Source: Mycolicibacterium sp. TY81
GTDB lineage: Bacteria; Actinomycetota; Actinomycetes; Mycobacteriales; Mycobacteriaceae
Assembly: GCF_018326285.1 (NCBI RefSeq)
Contig: NZ_AP023362.1
Location: 5,456,001 to 5,520,000, forward strand
Length of the DNA stretch: 64,000 nucleotides
Direction: 5' to 3'
This document shows, piece by piece, positions 44,915 through 51,560 of the stretch (the first letter of the stretch is position 1; every line of letters starts with the position of its first letter). The notes below the pieces were generated by a model. It was given only the letters and a program-made list of their open reading frames with translations, did no database searches and had not been told where the DNA came from. The position numbers were made by a program, and so were the translations under genes.

Positions 44915-45331
44915 TCAAATCTGTTGTCGCGCAGCTGCTACTGCGTTCACTTCGTCCTCCGGTATCCACCAACGTCCGGACTTCCGGAACGCCACCCGCG
45001 CGAAACATCCACGCCGGCAATGCCATCGGACTGCGTCCTGCGTAATGCCGAGCTGCCCGGCCGCGGTTGCGACGGATACCACTGCAGTCGAATCGTGCGG
45101 CAACGCCTCACTATCGATTCGCGCGCTCGCGTTCACGCGAGGCTCAGCACGAGCCCTGCTGTGGTAGTCCAATTCCTGCCGCAACTCGCGGATCGAGGCC
45201 GGTAGAACGCTGCTGCGCCGGCGTAGAAGCTCCTCGAGCACGTCGACTACATCGACGATCTGCGCTGCGACCCGCCGCGAGATCATGACCCCGCTGACAC
45301 CGGCAACCTCGACGACACGCTCTTCACCCAC
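44915..45331 (-). CDS. HTH (MerR-type) DNA-binding protein
   Basis: The 138-residue product has a C-terminal HTH_17/MerR-like motif: VSVATAAGQLGITQDAVRWH, then GCFARVAFRKSGRWWIPEDE. The N-terminal half is helical (VAAQIVDVVDVLEELLRRRS) and may oligomerise. It overlaps the preceding gene by 8 bp and lies 13 bp before the capsid gene, so it may control the structural genes. The exact role is inferred from position only. Confidence 0.7.
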   Translation of the reverse strand: MGEERVVEVAGVSGVMISRRVAAQIVDVVDVLEELLRRRSSVLPASIRELRQELDYHSRARAEPRVNASARIDSEALPHDSTAVVSVATAAGQLGITQDAVRWHCRRGCFARVAFRKSGRWWIPEDEVNAVAAARQQI

Positions 45332-45728
45332 CAGGCGCCGCCTCTGTGGCGGTCTCGATCATGCCTGGGAGCAGCACGATCAGCCGGTGCACGCCGCCGC
45401 CAGGGCAGGGTATGCGCGCGAGTTCCGGGTTGTAGCTATTGATTTCGTTCAGCGGGTCGGGGTGCCAAATCATCGCATAGGAGCAGTCGCAGGTTTCGAA
45501 GTCGACGACAGAGGCGACCGGCCAACCCGTGGAGTACCACTCGATGCTGCCCGATCGAGTCATGATCGCGCCGATCTCCGCCGCGGTTGCCTCGAAGCCA
45601 CTCGCGACGGCCCGCAGCCCAGCGTCACGTCCGGCGGCACGCTCGAAGGCACCGGCGGCCATTCCTACGGCCCGCCAGCCGATGGCCGCCGCATAGCGCA
45701 GCCAGTCGGCGTCTGAAATGTCGCTCAT
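45324..45728 (-). CDS. Element 1 hypothetical protein
   Basis: The 134-residue frame has Ala-rich helices at the start (LRYAAAIGWRAVGMAAGAFE) and a second part with FETCDCSYAMIWHPDPL and GGGVHRLIVLLPGMIE. No domain is recognised. It touches the zinc-finger gene upstream by 1 bp and overlaps the HTH gene downstream by 8 bp, which supports translation coupling within the operon. Confidence 0.6.
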   Translation of the reverse strand: MSDISDADWLRYAAAIGWRAVGMAAGAFERAAGRDAGLRAVASGFEATAAEIGAIMTRSGSIEWYSTGWPVASVVDFETCDCSYAMIWHPDPLNEINSYNPELARIPCPGGGVHRLIVLLPGMIETATEAAPGG

Positions 45729-46030
45729 CAGTCCTCCCTCGTGTAGCGCGGCTCGGAGAAACTGTCAGCGCCCGAGTTGTGCTTCCGAGCCGCGATGCAG
45801 TCCGTCGGGGACCACGCCACGCCCGAGCCTTGACTCGAGGCTGTAGAGGCGCTGCCGCCCCGAGCGGCCGCAGCCATGCGGGCGACACACGGCACGCGGC
45901 GGTCACGGACGCGCCTGATGCCATCGGCAGTGACGCAGTACTCGCCTACCTGGGCGCCGCAGTTCGGGCAGGCGGTGTGCAACGCGCCGGTCGCTTCGTA
46001 GGCCGGGTAGGCCTGCTCCCCGCTCACCAT
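45728..46030 (-). CDS. Small phage-type zinc-finger protein
   Basis: The start is ATG 46030 (MVSGEQAYPAYEATG). The 100-residue protein has ACPNCGAQVGEYCVTADG and then RDRRVPCVARM, the CxxC...C...C zinc motif that recurs in actinophage and mobile-element proteins. Its start overlaps the replication gene stop by 7 bp. An equivalent overlapping gene occurs in element 2 at 58731-58959, so the pair is a conserved unit. Confidence 0.75.
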   Translation of the reverse strand: MVSGEQAYPAYEATGALHTACPNCGAQVGEYCVTADGIRRVRDRRVPCVARMAAAARGGSASTASSQGSGVAWSPTDCIAARKHNSGADSFSEPRYTRED

Positions 46031-46857
46031 GCCGTCACCTTCCCGTGCTGTGGGAACTCGGTGGTCCAGCACCGCATGCATAGGTCGTGGCGGTGGCTTG
46101 CGGGGGTTCGCCGCTCAGGTTCGATATCGCTGCCGCATGCCGTGCAAAGCGGCTCAGCGTCGTCCTCAACTACATGCTCATGTACATGCTCATGCTCACT
46201 GGGGGGTATCGGATGGGGTATCGCGTAAGAGATATCGGATGGGGTATCGGATATGTCTTCCAGTACGCCGCGAGTGAGCATCGATGCCTCGAATTCGGCA
46301 AGTGCTCGCGAAACCGATGTGTTCCATTTCGCGGCGTTCGCCGCAGCCTTGTCGTCGTCCGACGGTATGTCCCGTAGTGGTGGGGGGTACTTCCGGAACT
46401 GCTGATAAGCAGACTGGCGCAATCGCTGAGAGCGCAACCCGGTGAGCGCCCGTGCGACTGACGCGTACTTCTGAGGGCCACCCCGCGCGGCGCCGTCAAG
46501 GTCCAGGAAGGGCCGGATCCAAAGCTGACCCTGGTCGTGGTCAATCCAGCCAGCCTCTTTCAGGGTGTGAAGATCCGCGACGATCGTCAGTTCATCGAGA
46601 TCGCCTGTCGCAGAGGCCCACTCGCTGAAATGGATGCCGATCGTGCCGGCCATCGACAGGTCGGGATGAACCCACAGCCACATCAAAAGACGCTGCGGCC
46701 CCGAACTTAAAGCGCGAAACCCTTCATCGTTGAACAACTTCCCGGGGAACACTGCTTGCGCGCGCGCCACTGGGCCGTCACCTCGACTTTCGATGTGGCC
46801 TGCGTGGTGGATAGGTGCGGCCCACTTATCCGGCGTCCCCTCCGGTGCAGAGTTCAC
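46024..46857 (-). CDS. Replication initiator-like protein with internal iterons
   Basis: The 277-residue protein starts at GTG 46857. Residues 35-130 form a winged-helix-like region (LFNDEGFRALSSGPQRLLMW; HTLKEAGWIDHDQGQLWI), as in DnaD- or RepA-like initiators. The C-terminus has CTACGSDIEP and CMRCWTTEF, a four-Cys zinc finger. The DNA coding for the linker between them holds tandem repeats (46171-46249). This matches an initiator gene that contains its own origin, common in plasmids and satellites. Confidence 0.7.
   Translation of the reverse strand: MNSAPEGTPDKWAAPIHHAGHIESRGDGPVARAQAVFPGKLFNDEGFRALSSGPQRLLMWLWVHPDLSMAGTIGIHFSEWASATGDLDELTIVADLHTLKEAGWIDHDQGQLWIRPFLDLDGAARGGPQKYASVARALTGLRSQRLRQSAYQQFRKYPPPLRDIPSDDDKAAANAAKWNTSVSRALAEFEASMLTRGVLEDISDTPSDISYAIPHPIPPSEHEHVHEHVVEDDAEPLCTACGSDIEPERRTPASHRHDLCMRCWTTEFPQHGKVTAW
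46171..46249. repeat. Iteron-like repeats inside the replication gene; candidate origin
   Basis: TACATGCTCATG is repeated exactly in tandem (46171-46182 and 46183-46194). TATCGGATGGGGTATCG occurs at 46207-46223 and again at 46233-46249, a 26-bp period, with a further half copy TATCGGAT at 46245. They fall in the low-conservation linker of the initiator gene, so the coding function tolerates them. This is the best candidate for the replication origin of element 1. Confidence 0.65.
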
Positions 46858-47074
46858 GACGCCGGCTCGAACGGATCAGGCGGAAGAGCGCGATTACGGC
46901 GTCGATCTCTTCAGGGTGGAACTCGTCCGGCAAGGCTGCGGCTTCGGCCTCGAGAGGGTCGACCGGCGAAGGCGCGGGGCAGGCTGGGCGCGGCGTGCGC
47001 GATGCTTTCCCGCCGACAACGGTCAGCTTCGGGCGAGCCGAGACGTTTGCGTCGTCAGGCGTTATCGTGGGCAT
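46826..47074 (-). CDS. Small element 1 protein
   Basis: The 82-residue frame starts at ATG 47074 and overlaps the replication gene start by 32 bp. It has a Pro-rich middle (SRTPRPACPAPSPVDP) and an acidic helical part (EEIDAVIALFRLIRSSRRRE). No domain is recognised. Its position just ahead of the initiator suggests a role in early control. Confidence 0.5.
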   Translation of the reverse strand: MPTITPDDANVSARPKLTVVGGKASRTPRPACPAPSPVDPLEAEAAALPDEFHPEEIDAVIALFRLIRSSRRRELCTGGDAG

Positions 47075-47219
47075 GGGACTTCCTTTGGCGGTCGTGGAGA
47101 CTGCGCGGTCGTTCTGGACGAAGGGCCTCGATTGCAGGGAGGCCTTTCGTCAAGTCGGGGGTGTTGTCGTCGTCGACCAGGCCGAGGTCGCAGTGGTCAG
47201 CCTGTGGGTAGTGCCGCAA
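47055..47219 (-). CDS. Small element 1 protein (54 residues)
   Basis: A TTG start at 47219 directly overlaps the stop of the excisionase-like gene (TGAGTTG). The frame codes RHYPQADHCDLGLVDDDNTP and ends SHAHDNA, overlapping the next gene by 20 bp. Close packing and codon use support it, but its size makes it uncertain. No motif is recognised. Confidence 0.45.
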   Translation of the reverse strand: MRHYPQADHCDLGLVDDDNTPDLTKGLPAIEALRPERPRSLHDRQRKSHAHDNA

Positions 47220-47220
47220 C

Positions 47221-47415
47221 TCAGGCGACCTCGCCGTTGCTGGCGGCCTGCTCCAACTTGGCCAGGAACTCGTCGAGTTGGCGATCGGTCGAAAATCGCC
47301 GCCGACCAATCCTGATCCAGCCCAGCGATCCGTCCGCCCAGAGCGCGAAAACCTTTCTGCGGCTTACGCTCAGGCGCTCCATGATCTCTTCAACACCGTT
47401 GCTCTTGTTGACCAT
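47221..47415 (-). CDS. Excisionase / early regulator-like HTH protein
   Basis: The start is ATG 47415 (MVNKSNGVEEIMERLSVSRR), giving 64 residues. The HTH_17 pattern EEIMERLSVSRRKVFALWAD followed by GWIRIGRRRF is that of small excisionases and Cro-like factors. It is the first gene of the leftward operon, divergent from the repressor, where satellites and phages often encode xis. The operator-like TGCGTACTACGCA lies just upstream. Confidence 0.75.
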   Translation of the reverse strand: MVNKSNGVEEIMERLSVSRRKVFALWADGSLGWIRIGRRRFSTDRQLDEFLAKLEQAASNGEVA

Positions 47416-47446
47416 GACCCCGTTCCTTGTTGCGTGTCGCGAATAA

Positions 47447-47520
47447 TGCGTACTACGCAAACCGTAATCAAGCACTTCGCGGCACGCAAGTGCACGCGCT
47501 AGAGTTCTGCGCATGGCGCA
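47447..47520. promoter_or_regulatory. Repressor operators in the divergent xis-repressor region
   Basis: TGCGTACTACGCA (47447-47459) is a perfect 13-bp palindrome about its central C. A related site, TGCGCATGGCGCA (47508-47520), spans the repressor start codon. Both fit TGCGnA(n)nnCGCA. The first would control the leftward operon, the second the repressor itself. Confidence 0.65.
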
Positions 47521-48130
47521 TGATGATCAGCACGCTGATGATGACGGGAAACGATGGGCCGAATCGCTCGTCAAGCGAATAGGTGCGACGGCCAAAGAGT
47601 TGCGGTCGTCGCACTCTGCACGTTGGATCAGCGACCGCACCGGTCAGCTCGGGTTCCGGATTCCCGCCACGGTGATCGCGAAGCTCGACTCGGGTCACCG
47701 GGGCGGCGTCCTGAGCGTCGCCGAGCTGATTGTCTTGGCAGCTGCGCTCGACGTCTCACCGCTAGAACTTTTGTTGCCAACGGGACCGACGCAGCCGGTT
47801 GAAGTACTCCCGGGGACAAGCATGAGTCAGGAGGACTTTGTTGGATGGTTCACTGGGACTTCGGATCTGACACCGACCGGCATTCGGGACCGCGACGCGC
47901 ATCAGCGGCTGTTGCTGGCTGCCCAGATCAATGGCATTGACGACGAGCTGAAGTCTTTGCGTGACGGACTCGCGCGGGTTGAAAAGGCTCCGCTGTTGCT
48001 GGAAGCGCAGTACCGCAAGCAGCTTGAAGCCGATGCCGCGCATTATCGGGGGACTATTCGGTCGCTGGAGCAGCGGCGCAAGATGCTTGCTGCGGCGCTT
48101 GAACGGAGTGGCGAAGATCTAGATGCCTAG
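47513..48130 (+). CDS. Immunity-repressor-like HTH protein
   Basis: The 205-residue protein has an XRE-type DNA-binding region at about residues 30-85 (ARWISDRTGQLGFRIPATVI; SVAELIVLAAALDVSPLELL), then a coiled C-terminal half (QINGIDDELKSLRDGLARVE). It lacks a LexA-type self-cleavage domain, so induction would need a partner protein, as in satellite Stl-type repressors, rather than RecA. It overlaps the integrase gene by 8 bp and is divergent from the xis operon. Confidence 0.8.
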   Translation: MAHDDQHADDDGKRWAESLVKRIGATAKELRSSHSARWISDRTGQLGFRIPATVIAKLDSGHRGGVLSVAELIVLAAALDVSPLELLLPTGPTQPVEVLPGTSMSQEDFVGWFTGTSDLTPTGIRDRDAHQRLLLAAQINGIDDELKSLRDGLARVEKAPLLLEAQYRKQLEADAAHYRGTIRSLEQRRKMLAAALERSGEDLDA

Positions 48131-49307
48131 ACAACGGCTCGCGCCGGGCGAGCACGGAAAAATCACCAACGCACGTCGTGGTGAAATCTTCTCGGCCACA
48201 ACGTATGTGCGACTTCACAACGGCAAGCTGAGGGAGCGCGAAGCCACGTCGCGGAAGTCGGCGGAGGACGCGCGCCGAGAACTAAAGCGGCGCATACAAA
48301 CTGAGCTAGAAGCCGGTGAACCGACCGGCGTAATCAACCGCCGCACAACGCTTTCCGAACTGTTCCAGGCGTGGGTCCCAGTCAAGGTGGCGGAGGATCG
48401 GATCGGCGAGCGGACCGAAACTATCTACCGAGATGCGTGGCGGCTGCACGGCGAGGAGCAGCTCGGTGCGCTGCGGATCGCGGAGCTGACGACCAGCCGT
48501 GCCGACGCTCACCTCAAGGCACTGCCGACGTCGGCCGCCACCTACATGCGAATCATCCTGGTCGGCATGTACGGGCTCGCAGTCAGGTTCGATTGCTGTC
48601 GGCACAACCCAATCCGGGAGACCAAGACTGCCAAGGTCGAACGCAAACGAGTGCGCGCGCTGACCGCGATCGAGTTCGAACAGGTGCGCCACGCCGTCAG
48701 GGCGTTCTGCGACCGCAAGGGGCCGGGGCCGCGTCGGGCTCCGATGCTGCCGGCCTACGTCGAGCTGCTCGTTGCGACGGGAGCGCGGCCGTCCGAGGTG
48801 CTGGCGATCCGGTGGGAGGACGTTGACCTTCTCGCTGATCCTCCGACCGTGACGATCACCGGGACGGTGGTGGAGTCGGGCCGGATCGCGGGCAAGCCGA
48901 TTCACCGGCAGCCATGGAGGAAAGGCCACACGCCAGAGCACACGGTGACGCTGCCGAAGTTCGCCGTGAAGGTACTCACCGACCTGTACGGGGTTACGGG
49001 GCCAGACGGCGGCACGGACGGCGTCGTGCTCACCAATCGCAACGGTGGACTGCTCAGTCGAGCGAACATCGCGGACTCGCTACGGCAGGCGCTCAAGCCG
49101 CACGAGCACCTCCGCTGGTTCCATCTGCACGCTGGGCGCAAGACCAATGGCACGGCTGTGCGTGACCTGCTCGGGGTGGAGGCGGCACAGCAGCAACTCG
49201 GACACGCGCAGATCGCGACGACCGAGAAGCACTACGTGCAGCGGGTTACCGCGGGACCGGATACCAGTGCTGTGCTGGACGAATGGGCTAGCAACGGGAC
49301 TGGCTGA
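48123..49307 (+). CDS. Tyrosine integrase of element 1
   Basis: The 394-residue integrase has a short arm-binding N-terminus (KITNARRGEIFSATTYVRLH), a core-binding domain, and catalytic residues in GARPSEVLAIRW (Arg), FHLHAGRKTNG (His-x-x-Arg), LGHAQIATTEKHYV (His and Tyr near residue 370). Its stop is 82 bp from the att core at 49390, and an arm-type repeat lies in between. It overlaps the repressor gene by 8 bp, so integrase and immunity are expressed together. Confidence 0.92.
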   Translation: MPRQRLAPGEHGKITNARRGEIFSATTYVRLHNGKLREREATSRKSAEDARRELKRRIQTELEAGEPTGVINRRTTLSELFQAWVPVKVAEDRIGERTETIYRDAWRLHGEEQLGALRIAELTTSRADAHLKALPTSAATYMRIILVGMYGLAVRFDCCRHNPIRETKTAKVERKRVRALTAIEFEQVRHAVRAFCDRKGPGPRRAPMLPAYVELLVATGARPSEVLAIRWEDVDLLADPPTVTITGTVVESGRIAGKPIHRQPWRKGHTPEHTVTLPKFAVKVLTDLYGVTGPDGGTDGVVLTNRNGGLLSRANIADSLRQALKPHEHLRWFHLHAGRKTNGTAVRDLLGVEAAQQQLGHAQIATTEKHYVQRVTAGPDTSAVLDEWASNGTG

Positions 49308-49316
49308 CCCAATTTA

Positions 49317-49330
49317 CGGGGAAAATACGG
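49317..49330. repeat. Arm-type site, right end of element 1
   Basis: CGGGGAAAATACGG, identical to 34037-34050 in the same orientation. Between integrase stop and att core, it is a likely integrase arm-binding site. It is one of two exact copies that bracket the core in the circular form. Confidence 0.7.
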
Positions 49331-49389
49331 GATTCGGCCGATTCGACGTTGGTCGATGGACTCGCGATAGGGCCCTGACCTGCATGTGT

Positions 49390-49430
49390 GTGGAGCCGAT
49401 GACGGGAATCGAACCCGCGTATTCAGCTTG
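49390..49430 (-). other. att core, junction of elements 1 and 2
   Basis: Identical over 41 bp to 33875-33915. On the minus strand the sequence just upstream reads TTCCC before AAGCTGA, matching a tRNA anticodon loop with anticodon CCC (Gly), but the D-arm and 5' acceptor strand are absent. It is therefore not a working tRNA gene. Its left neighbour is element 1 integrase and its right neighbour is a second element, so it marks a tandem junction. Confidence 0.8.
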
Positions 49431-49640
49431 GGAATACGGTCTGATGCGTTTTTCGGGGTATCTGAGAATCTCGGCAGTCCGCTAACCTCGCAGTATGGGT
49501 ATCCGTGCGTGCCAGTAAGTATGGGCGAATCGGTCTGGCTTGTGACCCTGACGTGACCCCGAGGTTCGCGTCGGGAGGCGGCGCACATGGTTCACAGCCA
49601 ATCCCCAGCGTCAATAACTGGGCGGATCTAGGATTCCGCC

Positions 49641-50327
49641 ATGTCCACACCGGGGGTCGGACCACAGGGCAAGAGCGCTCGCAAAGCGCAGTCCGCAGCT
49701 CGCGCGGCAGGCTGGTACCCAGACCCCAGTGGTAAGGATGGCGAGCGCTACTGGAACGGCACCCAGTGGACCGCCAAGTTCGTGCCCATGACGATGCCGG
49801 TATCCACCACACAACGGGTCTGGAAGTGGATCGCCATCACCGCTGCGGTCCTCGCGTTCGGTGGCTGCACCTACTTGGCGTTCAAACCAGCCGAACCAGG
49901 GGCACCTCGTACGCCGTCACCTACCAACGTGGCACCGCTTACGCACGGACCCCAGGGGCATATGACGGCAGACCCCGAGCCGTCAGCCTGTGCGGATGCG
50001 CCAGTCACGTCCGTCCGCATCATCAACGCCGGATTCCTGCGCCCTGACGAACACCTCATCGACATCCAGGCAGTCGTCGCTGGAAGTGCCACCTACATCG
50101 GCGCGAACATTGCGGGCGACAGGCCTGAGATGGGCAACAAGATATCCAGCCAGGACGTGTGGGCCGTCTACATGGGCCGGGTGTACGCGATCACCTATGA
50201 CGCGCGAAATCGCACGACATTCCCCGATGGCCGTCACGTCGCGGGGATGGAGTCGTGGCCCGAAGCCAACGCTGCATTGGGCCAATGCGTAGGCGCGCTG
50301 GAGCGGGCAAGGAACGGCGAACGCTGA
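49641..50327 (+). CDS. DUF2510 membrane-anchored cargo protein
   Basis: The 228-residue protein has an N-terminal DUF2510 motif (AGWYPDPSGKDGERYWNGTQ, then WTAKF), one transmembrane segment near residue 60 (KWIAITAAVLAFGGCTYLAF) and an external domain with four cysteines overall. Proteins of this shape are frequent at the integrase-distal end of mycobacterial prophages and can act in superinfection exclusion. It is the gene nearest the left end of element 2. Confidence 0.75.
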   Translation: MSTPGVGPQGKSARKAQSAARAAGWYPDPSGKDGERYWNGTQWTAKFVPMTMPVSTTQRVWKWIAITAAVLAFGGCTYLAFKPAEPGAPRTPSPTNVAPLTHGPQGHMTADPEPSACADAPVTSVRIINAGFLRPDEHLIDIQAVVAGSATYIGANIAGDRPEMGNKISSQDVWAVYMGRVYAITYDARNRTTFPDGRHVAGMESWPEANAALGQCVGALERARNGER

Positions 50328-50343
50328 CCCAGCAGTTCGGGGC

Positions 50344-50640
50344 CTATGCCCTGATCGCTTCGGCCGGCAGCCAGAGCGTGGCGGTCAGTGCTGAGCGCTT
50401 GTTGCCACTGTGGGCGGTGAGCTCGACGACGGCGATCCATGAGCCATCGGAGCGCCGGACCCACGCGAGTTGGCGTCCGGGCATCTCGTAGTCGAGGTGC
50501 AGCCCTCCGGACTTGATCCACATGGCCAGCTTGTCGCGGCGGGTGCCGGACGTCGGCAGCCAGCTGGTGTTCACCATGACGGGTCGATCGCAGGGGAACA
50601 AGGTGGCGTACCCGTCGATGTTCTCCCAGGTATCGAACAT
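50344..50640 (-). CDS. Small hypothetical cargo protein
   Basis: The 98-residue soluble protein starts MFDTWENIDGYATLFPC and contains WIKSGGLHLDYEMPGRQLAW. Several Trp residues and a beta-rich pattern stand out. No family is recognised. It is divergent from the gene at 50698 with a 57-bp gap, a typical two-gene cargo arrangement. Confidence 0.55.
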   Translation of the reverse strand: MFDTWENIDGYATLFPCDRPVMVNTSWLPTSGTRRDKLAMWIKSGGLHLDYEMPGRQLAWVRRSDGSWIAVVELTAHSGNKRSALTATLWLPAEAIRA

Positions 50641-50697
50641 GTGTTCTATTGTCGCATCTGGTGGAACCGATCCGCGCCGGGATTCGTCTATCCAGAT

Positions 50698-51132
50698 ATG
50701 CGAACCATTGCCGACATCGATGCGGACCTCGAGGTGATCACGCTCCCGCCGTCCGGTTGGTTTGTCGATATCGAAGCCGCCGAGTCAATCTCCGTGCTCA
50801 TGCGGGACTATGGAGACCTGCTGACTGCCTGTGGAGTCGACCAACTCACCACCGAGCACCTCCATGGGACAGACAGACTTCTCACCACCAGCATCGCCGA
50901 AGCCGTACACCAGATCACCCTGTCCGATGGGTCATTGCCGCACGGCATCCATTTCACGTCGAAGCACGACAGGGCTTGGGAATGTTGGTCGGTTTGGCTA
51001 CGCATGGTCGACGACGGTAAGCATCTGAGTAGTGAGCCGACGAGCGCGCATCCTGGCGATCACATCGAACCGCCAGCCCTGAACAAGCCGCTGCGCCAGG
51101 TGTGCGACCTGTTCAGATTGATCTGTCACTAG
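50698..51132 (+). CDS. Cargo protein, possible RES-like fragment
   Basis: The 144-residue protein starts at ATG 50698. A segment GIHFTSKHDRAWECWSVW resembles the conserved C-terminal region of RES-domain toxins (pattern GI-x-SRH-x-CWA), and TSIAEAVHQITLSDG would fit the helix before it. The Arg-Glu-Ser residues of the usual N-terminal half are not visible. It may be a truncated RES protein or unrelated. Confidence 0.45.
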   Translation: MRTIADIDADLEVITLPPSGWFVDIEAAESISVLMRDYGDLLTACGVDQLTTEHLHGTDRLLTTSIAEAVHQITLSDGSLPHGIHFTSKHDRAWECWSVWLRMVDDGKHLSSEPTSAHPGDHIEPPALNKPLRQVCDLFRLICH

Positions 51133-51233
51133 GCTGGGCTGGGTTTGCTAGAACCGCAGAATTCGAAAGAGCTTGGCGGAAAAACTTCGGGGAGAGAAAC
51201 GCAAGACTGGCGGTCTCACCTGAGATTCCGGGC

Positions 51234-51560
51234 TCAAAAACTGGGTCTCTGGCCAGGCGGGCCGTCGGGATGCTGGTCGATGTACTCCATGAGGATGCGT
51301 TCGGCGTCGGCCACGGCTGCGGCGTGATCGCCTCCGTGCGCGGCGATGGTGAGGGCGGCGTTGACTGCGGCTGTGGAGGCAGCGAGCCGGGTCATGCAGC
51401 CGATGCAGCCGCCGATCTCGGTCTTGATTTCCTCGGTGACGTCGATCGCGTTGGACAGGATGGCCAGGTGCAGCCGGCGGTGCCGGATCGCTTCGAGCCG
51501 TACCGCTTGGTCGGTCTGGTCGGCTTCGTGGAGTGCGCAGATGTGGCAGGCGGTGGTCAC
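51234..51560 (-). CDS. Cys-rich small protein downstream of tape measure
   Basis: The 108-residue protein overlaps the tape measure stop by 4 bp. It has CHIC near the start and CIGC near residue 52, a likely zinc-binding four-Cys set, followed by an Ala-rich helix ending AERILMEYIDQHPDG. It corresponds in position to the methyltransferase of element 1 but is unrelated in sequence. No function is known. Confidence 0.6.
   Translation of the reverse strand: MTTACHICALHEADQTDQAVRLEAIRHRRLHLAILSNAIDVTEEIKTEIGGCIGCMTRLAASTAAVNAALTIAAHGGDHAAAVADAERILMEYIDQHPDGPPGQRPSF

Larger units (their letters stand above)
33875..49430. mobile_element. Integrative element 1, satellite-like, 15.5 kb, in a tRNA gene
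   Basis: The ends are defined by a 41-bp direct repeat (33875-33915 and 49390-49430), so the excised circle would be 15,515 bp. Integrase lies 82 bp from the right copy, and a 14-bp arm-type repeat sits on both sides. Gene order from the right: integrase and repressor (rightward), then divergently xis-like, small genes, replication gene with iterons, zinc-finger, HTH, capsid, tape measure, methyltransferase, second integrase, then cargo and a TerS-like gene. No portal, large terminase, tail tube, tail tip or lysis gene is seen. This is the layout of a phage satellite more than of a full prophage. Confidence 0.85.

Noticed and set aside
46171..46249. CRISPR array
   Set aside because: Repeats are short, adjacent and without unique spacers, and no cas genes are present; they fit iterons.
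33875..49430. Complete temperate prophage
   Set aside because: 15.5 kb, with no portal, large terminase, tail tube, tail tip, minor tail or lysis genes; gene order fits a satellite or a much-reduced prophage.
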